Assembly: GCF_900105455.1 (NCBI RefSeq)
Contig: NZ_FNSF01000001.1
Span: 625,001 to 689,000, forward strand
Direction of reading: 5' to 3'
DNA: 64,000 nucleotides
Source: Tenacibaculum sp. MAR_2009_124
GTDB lineage: Bacteria > Bacteroidota > Bacteroidia > Flavobacteriales > Flavobacteriaceae
Below the pieces are notes generated by a model. That model saw only the letters and a program-made list of their open reading frames with translations. It was not told the DNA's origin and ran no database searches. Positions 32,861 through 41,963 of this stretch are shown piece after piece; position 1 is the first letter of the stretch, and every line of letters starts with the position of its first letter. Position numbers and translations under genes: made by a program.

Positions 32861-33916
32861 ATGATTAGAATAATACTAGCCTTAGTGTTGTTGAGCTCAA
32901 CTATTGCCTTTTCTCAAGAAAAAACTTTTGAAAAAGAGGTAAGAAAAATCTCAAAAAAAATAGATCAAATAACATCACAACACAAAGATTCTTTAAAGCA
33001 GAAGATTAAAGAAGTTAATTTAAAACTAAAAAAGAACGAAATAACTAATGAAAAAGCCACTGAACTAAAGAAAAATGCAGCGAGTTATCATGCCAAACAA
33101 ATTGAGTTAAATGCAGGTATTCAAGAATACAAACTGCAACAACTAGTGCAAGATAAGGTGGATGGTAAAATAGCTAGTGAAGATAAGCAAGATGGAGTTA
33201 GAGTTAGCTTTTTTGATAAGGACTTTTTTGTGTTAAGAACGAATAAAAAAGAAAAAAAGAAGATCTATAATAAAAGAACAACAACTCAATTTGTCTTTGC
33301 AATGGGGGTGAATAATGTATTGGAGAATAATAATTTTGGTTCTTTAAATAGCTCCGATTATAAGTTTTGGCAATCACATTTTTATGAGTTAGGCTTTACA
33401 TTTAAAACTCGATTTACTAAAGAGCCATCAAAAACGTATTTTAAATATGGTATTTCGTTTCTATGGAATAATTTAAGACCTAAAAACAATCAATATCATG
33501 TAGAAGATGATACAGGAGTACTTTTAGAAGAAAATGTAATGCAATTGACAGAGAGCAGATTAAGACATGTCCAAATGATTTTTCCGATGCATTTAGAATT
33601 TGACTTTTCGGAAAATAAAACACTTTCAGATGATACTGTTGTTGATAATACACATGATGGAATACGTTTAGGACTTGGAGGTTTCTTTGGGTTTAAACTA
33701 GGAACAAGACAATATTTAGAGTTTAAGAATAATCATGGTACTCTGGTGGAAGAACTTCAAAGAGGTGATTTTAATATGAATACTGTTAACTATGGATTAA
33801 GTGGTTATTTAGCTTATGAAGGAATAGGAGTATATGTGAAATATGATTTAAACCCATTATTTCAAAACACATCAACGAGAAACATTTCGTTAGGAGTACG
33901 TTTGGATTTAAACTAA
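32861..33916 (+). CDS. Exported protein with coiled coil and barrel-like C-terminus
   Basis: The 351-residue protein has a signal peptide (RIILALVLLSSTIAFSQE), a Lys/Glu-rich coiled coil from about 20 to 115, and then alternating strands from about 140 (TTQFVFAMGVNNVLENN) to the end, closing with SLGVRLDLN. This looks like an outer-membrane beta-barrel with a periplasmic coiled-coil stalk. It lies 41 bp after the probable anti-sigma gene and is a likely part of the same operon, perhaps as the target or envelope-stress reporter. The family name is unknown. Confidence 0.72.
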   Translation: MIRIILALVLLSSTIAFSQEKTFEKEVRKISKKIDQITSQHKDSLKQKIKEVNLKLKKNEITNEKATELKKNAASYHAKQIELNAGIQEYKLQQLVQDKVDGKIASEDKQDGVRVSFFDKDFFVLRTNKKEKKKIYNKRTTTQFVFAMGVNNVLENNNFGSLNSSDYKFWQSHFYELGFTFKTRFTKEPSKTYFKYGISFLWNNLRPKNNQYHVEDDTGVLLEENVMQLTESRLRHVQMIFPMHLEFDFSENKTLSDDTVVDNTHDGIRLGLGGFFGFKLGTRQYLEFKNNHGTLVEELQRGDFNMNTVNYGLSGYLAYEGIGVYVKYDLNPLFQNTSTRNISLGVRLDLN

Positions 33917-34153
33917 AAACGAATCGTTTTTTGGTATACCAATGGATTTATCTTTTTTGTAAATACGTAAAAATTTAATGAACCAACCCACTACATAAAC
34001 ATCAAAAAAACATGTGTTTTAATGAACTCTATATTTCTTAATGCTATGGAATATAGAGTTTTATTTTCTTTAGATTTTTTGAGAGAAATTACTAATGTTA
34101 ATATAAAGTTAAAGTATTTTGTAACTTTAGGGATCAATTAAAACAAGTTAACA

Positions 34154-37100
34154 ATGAAAAAATTATTAAACGTTTTTTTTCTCCTAAGTTGCCTGTCAGT
34201 CTTTTCTCAGGTAACCACCTCTAAAATAAAAGGTACAGTTACAGATGGAGCAGGAGAGGCATTATTTGGTGCAAATATAGCAGTTCTTCATGTTCCTACA
34301 GGAACACTTTCTGGTGCGATATCTCAAGATAATGGAAGATATACCATTCCGAATTTACGAGTTGGTGGTCCTTATAAAGTAACTTTTAGTTACGTAGGAT
34401 TCAAAACTAGTGAAGTAGAAAATGTGTTTTTAACCTTGGGTAAAACCACAGTAGTAGATGGAAAGTTGTCAGAAGATGGAGTATCATTAGAAGAAGTGGT
34501 TATATCTAGTTCTAGGAATAAAACATTTAATAGTGATCGAACTGGAGCTCAAACTAGTGTAAGTGCAGTGCAACTAAAAACACTACCAACTATTTCTCGT
34601 TCAGCGTCGGATTTTACGAGATTAGAACCTACGGCAAGTAATGGTTCGTTTGGAGGAAGAAATGATCAGTTTAACAACTTTTCATTGGATGGATCAATTT
34701 TCAGTAACCCCTTTGGTTTGGATGCAGCTACACCAGGAGGTCAAACAGATTCGCAACCAATTTCATTGGATGCCATTGAGCAAATTTCCGTTTCAACAGC
34801 ACCTTATGATGTTACACTCTCTGGATTTACAGGAGCTTCAGTAGATGCTGTTACTAAAAGTGGAACCAATGAGTTTAAAGGAACAGTTTATGGCTTTTAT
34901 AGAAATGAAAGTTTAACAGGAGGAAGTATTAATGGAGAAGATGTTGTTAAACCAAAGCTTTCTCAAAGTCAATATGGAGTAAGTATTGGTGGGCCAATTG
35001 TAAAGGATAAGCTTTTCTTTTTTGCTAATTTTGAAAAAGATGAAAGAGAAGATTTAGGAACCAATGGATGGGTTCCAAATAATAATGATGGAACCTTAGC
35101 TGTCAACGAATCATCAGTTTTAGAATCGGATTTGATTGCAGTGAGTAACGCATTGAGCAATTTAGGATACAATACAGGAGCTTATAGGGATTTTACGTAT
35201 GGCTCAGGATCTACGAAAGGTATTTTTAAATTAGATTGGAACATTAATGAAAAGCATAGAATGGCTTTAATTTATAATTTTTTAAGAGCATCAAAGGAAA
35301 AACCTGCCCATCCTACCGCTTTAGGTCTAAGAGGGCCAAGTGCTAATATGCTTCAATTTGAAAATTCTGGATATGAAATCAATAATAATATAGACTCTTT
35401 TTTAATGGAGGTAAACTCTACATTTAATCAGAGTACAACAAATAAACTACAAATAGGTTATACGTATTTTGACGATTTCAGAAACCCATTATCTGCTCCA
35501 GCGCCAGTAATCACAATTCAAGATGGTAATGGAAGTAATCATATTATAGCAGGACATGAACCTTTTTCAATAAATAATGTATTAGATCAGCGAGTATTTC
35601 AAGTAACAAATAATATGAACTTTTTCCAAGGAGATCATACATTTACCGTTGGTTTTTCATTCGAAAAATTTATGTTTGAAAATTCCTTTAATTTGGCGGG
35701 TTATGATAATTTTGGAACATTTCCATATAGAGGGACATTTAATATTCCAGGTTTTGGAGGACCTTATCCAAGTGTAGCTAATTTTTTAGCGGATGCTTCT
35801 GATCCGAATGGAATTCTTGCGACTAATTTAGCTTTTGCAAAGAGTAAATTTTCAGAGTTAAACGCCGCCGGAGTTGGTAATGATGGAGGCTGGAAACTAG
35901 CTGAATTAAATGTAGGACAATTGGCATTTTATCTTCAAGATGAATGGGAGGTAAATGATGCTTTTAAACTTACTTATGGAGTACGTTTTGATAAGCCTTT
36001 ATATTTTGATACATCGAGATTGGTGCAAAAATATATTGATACTGACAATGGTGCTACAAGAGATAATTCAGTGGTATATTTTAATCCTAATACCAATCAA
36101 GATGTTACATTAAACTCTACAAAAATGCCAAGCAATCAATGGTTATTCTCTCCAAGAGTTGGTTTCAATTGGAATGTTAATGATGAAAGCAAATTACAAA
36201 TTAGAGGGGGAACTGGTATTTTTACAGGAAGATTGCCATTTGTATGGTTAGGAAATCAAGTGAGTGGTGCCGATGATGGATTTTTACAATTAGTTGATCC
36301 AGAGTTTAAATTTCCTCAAGTATGGAGATCGAATATTGGAGGAGATTATCGTTTCGAGGATGGTTTGGTCTTAACTGCAGATTTTGCATATACAAAAGAT
36401 ATTAACGGAGCACATGTACAAAACTGGGGACTACGTAATCCAACTGAAAGATTAACTGGTGTTGATAACAGGTTTTATTATACAGATAAAGGTAATAATG
36501 CATATGTCTTTACAAACTCTGATAAAGGACGTGTTTTTAACGCTTCATTTAAAGTTGAAAAATCTTTTAAAAATGGTTTATATGCAAACATTGCCTATAG
36601 TTATTTAAATGCTAAGGATGTCAATTCGATAGAAGCCGAAATTACAGGAGATGCATTTGCATTTAATCCAGTAGTAGGGAACGCAAATAATGATGTTTTA
36701 ACATATTCCAAATATGGAGACACGCACAGAATTATTGGGGTAGCTTCGAAAAAGTTCACCTACGGAGGTGAAAAATACGCAACTACTATATCGACATTCT
36801 TTGAATACGCAAAAGGAGGTAGGTTTAATTATACCTATGGAGGAGATATTAATAATGACGGATCAGGAGTAAATGATCTTTTATATGTGCCAACATCTTC
36901 TGAATTAAGCCAAATGCAATTCACAGATACTACCCAAAGAGATGCCTTCGAAAACTATATTCTACAAGATGAATATTTAAATTCAAGAAGAGGTGAGTAT
37001 GTAGAAAGGTATGGTGCCTTAGCTCCTTGGAGAGGACGTTGGGATGTGAAAATATTACAAGATTTTAATTTCAATGTATCTAAAGAAAAACAAAATACAA

Positions 37101-37327
37101 TACAATTAAGTGTAGATATCTTAAATTTAGGAAACCTTATTAATTCTGATTGGGGAGTTGTTCAACAACCTAATAATGTACAACCTGTTGGAGTAAGTTT
37201 TCCAGGAGGAGATTATACACAAGAACCAACGTATAGTTTCAATTCAAATTTAAATGAAACTTTTACTCCAGATAGCAGTTTGTTGTCTCGATGGCAAATG
37301 CAAGTTGGATTGAGATATATATTCTAA
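34154..37327 (+). CDS. Oar-like TonB-dependent receptor
   Basis: The 1057-residue outer-membrane protein has a signal peptide (KKLLNVFFLLSCLSVFSQ), a carboxypeptidase-regulatory-like domain about 24-108 (KGTVTDGAGEALFGANI, GRYTIPNLRVGGPY), then a plug domain from about 115 and a large barrel to LRYIF. The FSLDGSIFSNPFGLD segment near 177 and DAVTKSGTNEFKG near 231 are typical of Oar/TonB-receptor proteins that take up peptides or act as adhesins. The substrate is unknown; no SusD partner gene is present, so it is not a standard glycan locus. Confidence 0.92.
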   Translation: MKKLLNVFFLLSCLSVFSQVTTSKIKGTVTDGAGEALFGANIAVLHVPTGTLSGAISQDNGRYTIPNLRVGGPYKVTFSYVGFKTSEVENVFLTLGKTTVVDGKLSEDGVSLEEVVISSSRNKTFNSDRTGAQTSVSAVQLKTLPTISRSASDFTRLEPTASNGSFGGRNDQFNNFSLDGSIFSNPFGLDAATPGGQTDSQPISLDAIEQISVSTAPYDVTLSGFTGASVDAVTKSGTNEFKGTVYGFYRNESLTGGSINGEDVVKPKLSQSQYGVSIGGPIVKDKLFFFANFEKDEREDLGTNGWVPNNNDGTLAVNESSVLESDLIAVSNALSNLGYNTGAYRDFTYGSGSTKGIFKLDWNINEKHRMALIYNFLRASKEKPAHPTALGLRGPSANMLQFENSGYEINNNIDSFLMEVNSTFNQSTTNKLQIGYTYFDDFRNPLSAPAPVITIQDGNGSNHIIAGHEPFSINNVLDQRVFQVTNNMNFFQGDHTFTVGFSFEKFMFENSFNLAGYDNFGTFPYRGTFNIPGFGGPYPSVANFLADASDPNGILATNLAFAKSKFSELNAAGVGNDGGWKLAELNVGQLAFYLQDEWEVNDAFKLTYGVRFDKPLYFDTSRLVQKYIDTDNGATRDNSVVYFNPNTNQDVTLNSTKMPSNQWLFSPRVGFNWNVNDESKLQIRGGTGIFTGRLPFVWLGNQVSGADDGFLQLVDPEFKFPQVWRSNIGGDYRFEDGLVLTADFAYTKDINGAHVQNWGLRNPTERLTGVDNRFYYTDKGNNAYVFTNSDKGRVFNASFKVEKSFKNGLYANIAYSYLNAKDVNSIEAEITGDAFAFNPVVGNANNDVLTYSKYGDTHRIIGVASKKFTYGGEKYATTISTFFEYAKGGRFNYTYGGDINNDGSGVNDLLYVPTSSELSQMQFTDTTQRDAFENYILQDEYLNSRRGEYVERYGALAPWRGRWDVKILQDFNFNVSKEKQNTIQLSVDILNLGNLINSDWGVVQQPNNVQPVGVSFPGGDYTQEPTYSFNSNLNETFTPDSSLLSRWQMQVGLRYIF

Positions 37328-37340
37328 ATGAGAAGAGAAT

Positions 37341-37372
37341 AAAAAAACCTGAGATTTTTCTCAGGTTTTTTA
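37341..37372 (+). terminator. Terminator after the TonB receptor gene
   Basis: AAAAAACCTGAGA and TCTCAGGTTTTTT pair around TTTT and the T run continues. Confidence 0.85.
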
Positions 37373-37421
37373 TATAATCTAATGTTTTAAGGGCAGTATT
37401 TCATAAACTGTGTAAGTTTTA

Positions 37422-37458
37422 AAATCTCGGGGTTGAATTCAACCCGAGATTTTTTTAT
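37422..37458 (+). terminator. Hairpin terminator within the left end of the IS256 element
   Basis: AAATCTCGGGGTTG and CAACCCGAGATTT pair with one bulge, followed by a T run. It lies before the transposase start and partly overlaps the left terminal repeat, so it should block transcription entering from the receptor gene. Confidence 0.75.
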
Positions 37459-37484
37459 TCATTAACTTTAATTTTTACACATTT

Positions 37485-38681
37485 ATGAAACCAGAAGATT
37501 TATTAAACGGCGAATTTCTAAAACAATTTAAAGATGGCTCAGAGTTAACTAGCTTTATAGAACAACTTCACAAACGAGGAGTTGAAAAGATTTTAGAAGG
37601 AGAGTTATCAGCTCATTTAGATTACGAGAAACATCAAAAGAGCACTAACTCTAATTCTCGAAATGGCTATTCAAAGAAGAAGTTGAAAACAACTTTAGGA
37701 GAAACAGAAATAGAAGTCCCAAGAGACCGTGAAGGATCTTTTAATCCTATGTTGGTAAAGAAAAGAGAAAGTACTACAGATGGTGTTGAAAATCTTATCA
37801 TCTCTTTGTATGCTAAGGGAATGAGTGCTTCTGATATAGAGGAGCAAATCCGAGAGCTATATGACTTTAACATCTCTACTTCAACGATTTCAAGAATCAC
37901 AGATAGCATTACTAATGACATTGTAGCATGGAAAAATAGACCTTTAGAAGCTACTTATTTAATCGTTTGGATGGATGGAATTGTTTTCAAGGTTAGAGAG
38001 AACTCTAAGGTTATTAACAAAACTATATACATAGCTGTAGGCCTTAGATCCGACGGTAAAAAGGAAGTACTAGGTTTGTGGTTAGGTAAAAATGAATCAG
38101 CTGCTTTTTGGATGAGTGTTTTGACTGATATTAAGGCCAGAGGAACGCAAGATATACTGATTACTGCAACCGATAATTTAAACGGATTTACAGATACTAT
38201 AAAGACAGTGTTTCCTAATTCTACCACACAAATATGTGTAGTACATCAGATTAGAAACTCTTGTAGATACGTGGTTTGGAAAGATAAAAAAGAGTTTACT
38301 AAAGATATGAAGCAAATCTATACAGCTCCAACTAAAGAAGCCGCAAAGGCTGCTTTAAAAGATTTTAAAAATAAATGGGAAGCTAAATATTCGTATGCTA
38401 TTAAAAGTTGGGAAAACAACTGGGATGAACTCACTGTTTTCTTCGATTTTCCAATTGAAATAAGAACTATTATTTACACCACAAATCTTATTGAAAATCT
38501 TAATGGGAAAATACGCAAATACACTAAAAACAAACTCTCTTTCCCGACAGATGACGCTGTTATCAAATCGGTATATTTAGCTTTAAGAGAAAGTACTAAA
38601 AAGTGGACAATGCCCATTAGAAATTGGGGCATAATTCTAAATCAATTTTTAGCTATATTTGAAAAAAGGATTAGGCTATAA
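37485..38681 (+). CDS. IS256 family transposase
   Basis: The 398-residue mutator-type DDE transposase has [19 protein letters not shown] near 48-66, the conserved [10 protein letters not shown] near 80, the first Asp in [12 protein letters not shown] near 163, the second in [11 protein letters not shown] near 233, and [17 protein letters not shown] with the Glu near 340. The length is normal for the family and the frame is intact, so the element may be active. Confidence 0.95.
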   Translation: MKPEDLLNGEFLKQFKDGSELTSFIEQLHKRGVEKILEGELSAHLDYEKHQKSTNSNSRNGYSKKKLKTTLGETEIEVPRDREGSFNPMLVKKRESTTDGVENLIISLYAKGMSASDIEEQIRELYDFNISTSTISRITDSITNDIVAWKNRPLEATYLIVWMDGIVFKVRENSKVINKTIYIAVGLRSDGKKEVLGLWLGKNESAAFWMSVLTDIKARGTQDILITATDNLNGFTDTIKTVFPNSTTQICVVHQIRNSCRYVVWKDKKEFTKDMKQIYTAPTKEAAKAALKDFKNKWEAKYSYAIKSWENNWDELTVFFDFPIEIRTIIYTTNLIENLNGKIRKYTKNKLSFPTDDAVIKSVYLALRESTKKWTMPIRNWGIILNQFLAIFEKRIRL

Positions 38682-38733
38682 ATAACCTAACCCTGATATT
38701 TTGAACTTACACACTTTTTAGGATAGTGTCGTT

Positions 38734-39972
38734 TTAAGCAAACTTTGTCGCTACTTTTTGAGCAATGCCCACAATAACCTCAGTTGCTTTTACAATACTT
38801 TCAGCAGGAACATATTCATAACGTCCATGGAAATTATGTCCACCAGCAAAAATATTAGGACAAGGCAATCCTTTGTACGATAATTGAGAACCATCTGTAC
38901 CACCTCTAATAGGTTTTATTAAAGGAGTAATCCCCATATCTTTCATTACTTCCTCTGCAATATCAACAATATGCATTACAGGAGTAACCTTTTCCTTCAT
39001 GTTATAATATTGATCCTTAATATCTACCTGAACAAGGTCATTTCCTAATTTCTCATTCATCACTTTCCCTAAATCTAACATAGCTTGCTTTCTATTTTTA
39101 AACAATTCCATATCATGATCTCTAATAATATAGTGTAATGTAGTTTTTTCAACTTTTCCTTCCATATGATGTAAATGGAAAAAACCTTCATAACCAGTGG
39201 TTCTTTCTGGTACTTCATCCTCAGGTAAAGCATTGATAAATTCACTAGCAATAGTCATTGAATTTATCATTTTGCCTTTTGCATATCCTGGGTGTACAAT
39301 TTTTCCATTAATAGTGACTTTGGCACCAGCGGCGTTAAAGTTTTCATACTCTAATTCACCAATTTGACTTCCATCCATTGTATACGCCCATTCAGCTCCA
39401 AACTTTTCAACATCGAAAAAATGAGCACCTTTACCTACTTCTTCATCAGGTGTAAAACAAATTCTTATTTTACCATGTTTTATTTCAGGATTCTGAACTA
39501 AATACTCCATTGCTGAAACAATTTCCGTAACACCAGCTTTGTCATCAGCTCCTAATAAGGTAGTTCCGTCGGTAGTAATAATTGTTTGTCCTTTATATTG
39601 AAGTAAATCTTCAAAATAACTTGGTGATAAAACAATATTTTCTTCTTTATTTAAAATAATGTCGCCACCATCATAATTTTCATGAATTTGAGGCTTTACA
39701 TTAGCTCCTGTAAAATCAGGGCTTGTATCAATATGTGCAACAAAACCAATAGTAGGTACTTCATAATCGAGGTTACTAGGAAGGGTTGCCATTAAGTAGC
39801 AATTTTCATTTAACTCAACATCTTCTAAACCAATTTCCTTTAATTCCTTTTCAAGAATTTTAGCTAAATTCCATTGTTTTTCAGTACTAGGAAAGGCGGG
39901 GTTATTTGGGTCACTTTCAGTATCAACCGTTACATAGCTAACAAAACGATTAATTATATGTTGTTTATTCAT
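38734..39972 (-). CDS. pepT: Peptidase T
   Basis: The 412-residue M20B metallopeptidase cleaves the N-terminal residue from tripeptides in the cytosol. Zinc ligands are visible in GFVAHIDTSPDF near 75-86, LGADDKAG near 142 and the DEEVGKGA segment near 175; the C-terminal GGTDGSQLSYKGLP and GGHNFHGRYE motifs are also present. The start MNKQHIINRF at 39970-39972 fits the family; a 12-residue extension upstream does not. It is alone, near the right end of the IS256 element. Confidence 0.95.
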   Translation of the reverse strand: MNKQHIINRFVSYVTVDTESDPNNPAFPSTEKQWNLAKILEKELKEIGLEDVELNENCYLMATLPSNLDYEVPTIGFVAHIDTSPDFTGANVKPQIHENYDGGDIILNKEENIVLSPSYFEDLLQYKGQTIITTDGTTLLGADDKAGVTEIVSAMEYLVQNPEIKHGKIRICFTPDEEVGKGAHFFDVEKFGAEWAYTMDGSQIGELEYENFNAAGAKVTINGKIVHPGYAKGKMINSMTIASEFINALPEDEVPERTTGYEGFFHLHHMEGKVEKTTLHYIIRDHDMELFKNRKQAMLDLGKVMNEKLGNDLVQVDIKDQYYNMKEKVTPVMHIVDIAEEVMKDMGITPLIKPIRGGTDGSQLSYKGLPCPNIFAGGHNFHGRYEYVPAESIVKATEVIVGIAQKVATKFA

Positions 39973-40181
39973 TGTGTTTGTTTTAGAGCTCAAAAATAAC
40001 GATACCAAATGAATTGTGAAATTTGAGGATGTTATTTGTGATAGTAAAAATTATCTATATTTTTTGAAACGTATTGAATCATGGGATGATTTGTATGACT
40101 TTAATGGTATTTTCATCTAGTCACTTAGGTATACATAAAGGTAAAGTTTGTTCCATTTTACTATTCACATGAAAAAGTTGA

Positions 40182-40736
40182 TTACTTTAATTCAATTTTA
40201 TCGATTAAATTCACGGCCTTACAGATTCTTTCATTCACTAAAGAGTCACCATAGAATTCTGTTTTAGCATGTAAAAAATTACTATTATCTATTTTCGTGA
40301 ACACGTTTAATATGTGGTATTTATAATTTCCTTTTTCCCCTTGGGCAATAGATAAATAAGAAACTTTGTCAAGATGTTTAAGATCTTTAGTTTTAATCTC
40401 TTCCAATCCCATGTTTTTATTATCTACCGAGAGTTTTTGTTTGAAATCAGTATCGAAAAAAACAGAAGCGTGAATATAAGAAACATCAATTAAGGTAGTT
40501 TTTGTTAAACTTAATGTAGTGTCCGCTGCATAAATAGAGGATTGCCCATCGTCATAGTAAATATTTACTTTCCAATTTTTAGGAAGTTGTACAGAAAACA
40601 GGTTTCTAATATCTTTCGTTTTTGATAAATTAGAGTAGCTCGAGCTTCCGCATGAAAATTCTTTCTGTAGATCGGTTGAGGTACAAGAAACGGTTGAAAT
40701 AAGGAGTACGATTAAGAAGTATATATAAGATCTCAT
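40182..40736 (-). CDS. Lipoprotein, unknown role
   Basis: The 184-residue protein has a lipoprotein signal (RSYIYFLIVLLISTVSCTS) with the lipobox Cys. The mature part contains VQLPKNWKVNIYYDDGQSSI, an opening seen in PsbP-like or envelope lipoproteins of Bacteroidota, but no catalytic motif was recognised. It lies 19 bp downstream of the DUF3810 gene and is probably co-transcribed with it. Confidence 0.72.
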   Translation of the reverse strand: MRSYIYFLIVLLISTVSCTSTDLQKEFSCGSSSYSNLSKTKDIRNLFSVQLPKNWKVNIYYDDGQSSIYAADTTLSLTKTTLIDVSYIHASVFFDTDFKQKLSVDNKNMGLEEIKTKDLKHLDKVSYLSIAQGEKGNYKYHILNVFTKIDNSNFLHAKTEFYGDSLVNERICKAVNLIDKIELK

Positions 40737-40755
40737 TGTTTGTTTTTAATCGGGT

Positions 40756-41835
40756 TTATAATTGGGGTTGATGTTTTTCAAAATAGGCAATAAATAAATC
40801 TACTACATAACTGTAGGAACTTATTCCTTTTGTTTGATTGTTTGCCTTTAAATATGAATTATACCCTTTTTTAAAGTAGGGTTCAATGGGGTTTTCATAA
40901 GATTTCCAGAATAAATAACTATGTTTATAGTCTTTATAAACTCCTTTATGAACCTTAGCTTTAAGGGTTTGGGCCAGGTTTTTATCTCTTTTGAAAAGTT
41001 CTTTAATACAATATTGATATGCCATTCTGTACCCTGCATATTTAAAGTACAAATCGCTGTTGTTTATAGAAGTGAGAAAACCAATGAAATTAGCATCATT
41101 TTCCGCTGCCCAGCCTATTTGATGCGCCATTTCATGACAGGTTGTTGCAGGGTATCCAGTTTTAGGAATTAATGAATTGACTTGAGCTTCTCCAGTAATA
41201 GGATTGATATAACCAGAGGTTCCATTGTATGATTGAAAAACACTTACAATTGAGTTTTTTATTGATGGAGATGAGTAAGCAAATTCTGGATGTGTTTTGG
41301 ATACTTCATGAAAACCATTGGGAGCTAAATCGTATATTTCACGTGTTGAATAAGGTACAATAACTTCTAAAGTGTCATTTTTTGTAATATTAAAATGACT
41401 TCTATTTAATAATGATATAATTGAGTCCGTAGTTTTTAGTAACTGTTGTGTGGTGTAACTTGATTGCTGTAAGTTTAATTTTTTGGCTAAAGGTTCGCGA
41501 AAATAATTAAGACCCCAAAAAGCATAAAAACAAAAGTAAATAACAGATAAATAAGCGATTAATGTTATTGTTTTTGAAATAAAGTTCTTAAATTTAGATC
41601 TAATAAGTTGAAATAAACTTTTAATAAATAAGAATAGTAAAACGAATCCGACGATATCCCCAAAAGAAAAAGGAATCCATCCTAGTAATATCCTTAAGGT
41701 TTTTGAAACAAAAGGAAAAAAATGGGTACTGTAATACTTTTCAATCCAAACAGGATTTTGGCTTAGAAATTGTACTAATAAGTACTGAAAAGGCAGCAAA
41801 ATAGCTAGAACAATAGTTTTTTTAGAAATCTTCAT
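40756..41835 (-). CDS. DUF3810 family membrane metallopeptidase-like protein
   Basis: The 359-residue protein has three membrane helices in its first 125 residues and an extracytoplasmic domain with the zinc motif H-E-x-x-H in TTCHEMAHQIGWAAE near 235-249. It then has the helical NDANFIGFLTSINNSDLYFKYAGY region of DUF3810 proteins. Proteolysis is inferred from the HExxH motif and is not proved for the family. The ATG at 41833-41835 is preferred over a TTG three codons upstream. It is divergent from dnaB. Confidence 0.83.
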   Translation of the reverse strand: MKISKKTIVLAILLPFQYLLVQFLSQNPVWIEKYYSTHFFPFVSKTLRILLGWIPFSFGDIVGFVLLFLFIKSLFQLIRSKFKNFISKTITLIAYLSVIYFCFYAFWGLNYFREPLAKKLNLQQSSYTTQQLLKTTDSIISLLNRSHFNITKNDTLEVIVPYSTREIYDLAPNGFHEVSKTHPEFAYSSPSIKNSIVSVFQSYNGTSGYINPITGEAQVNSLIPKTGYPATTCHEMAHQIGWAAENDANFIGFLTSINNSDLYFKYAGYRMAYQYCIKELFKRDKNLAQTLKAKVHKGVYKDYKHSYLFWKSYENPIEPYFKKGYNSYLKANNQTKGISSYSYVVDLFIAYFEKHQPQL

Positions 41836-41950
41836 TGCTTTCAAAAATAAGAAACATTATAGGTTATCAACAAGTTAATAACATTTTTGTTTACAAAAAA
41901 TGTGCAAAAAGAAAGTTGAGTCTTGTTAGATAATTTTCATCTTAAAAATT

Positions 41951-41958
41951 TACATTTG
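41951..41958 (+). promoter_or_regulatory. -7 promoter element of dnaB
   Basis: TACATTTG matches TAnnTTTG and ends 5 bp before the dnaB ATG, so the transcript would be leaderless or nearly so. Confidence 0.55.
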
Positions 41959-41963
41959 CCACT

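Larger units (their letters stand above)
37405..38720 (+). mobile_element. IS256-family insertion sequence
   Basis: The element of about 1.3 kb holds one transposase gene. Its imperfect terminal inverted repeats share TGTGTAAGTT (left 37409-37418) and its complement AACTTACACA (right 38704-38713), extended by AAAAT and GGGTT blocks. No clear 8-9 bp target duplication could be found, so the outer ends are given to within a few bases. It lies between the TonB receptor gene and pepT and disrupts neither. Confidence 0.82.

Noticed and set aside
33916..33933. A terminator AAAACGAATCGTTTTTT after the coiled-coil protein gene
   Set aside because: The arms are only about 7 bp with no room for a loop; not strong enough to list as a feature.
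37397..38728. An 8-bp target duplication around the IS256 element (GCAGTATT / GGATAGTG)
   Set aside because: The two flanks share too few bases to call a duplication.
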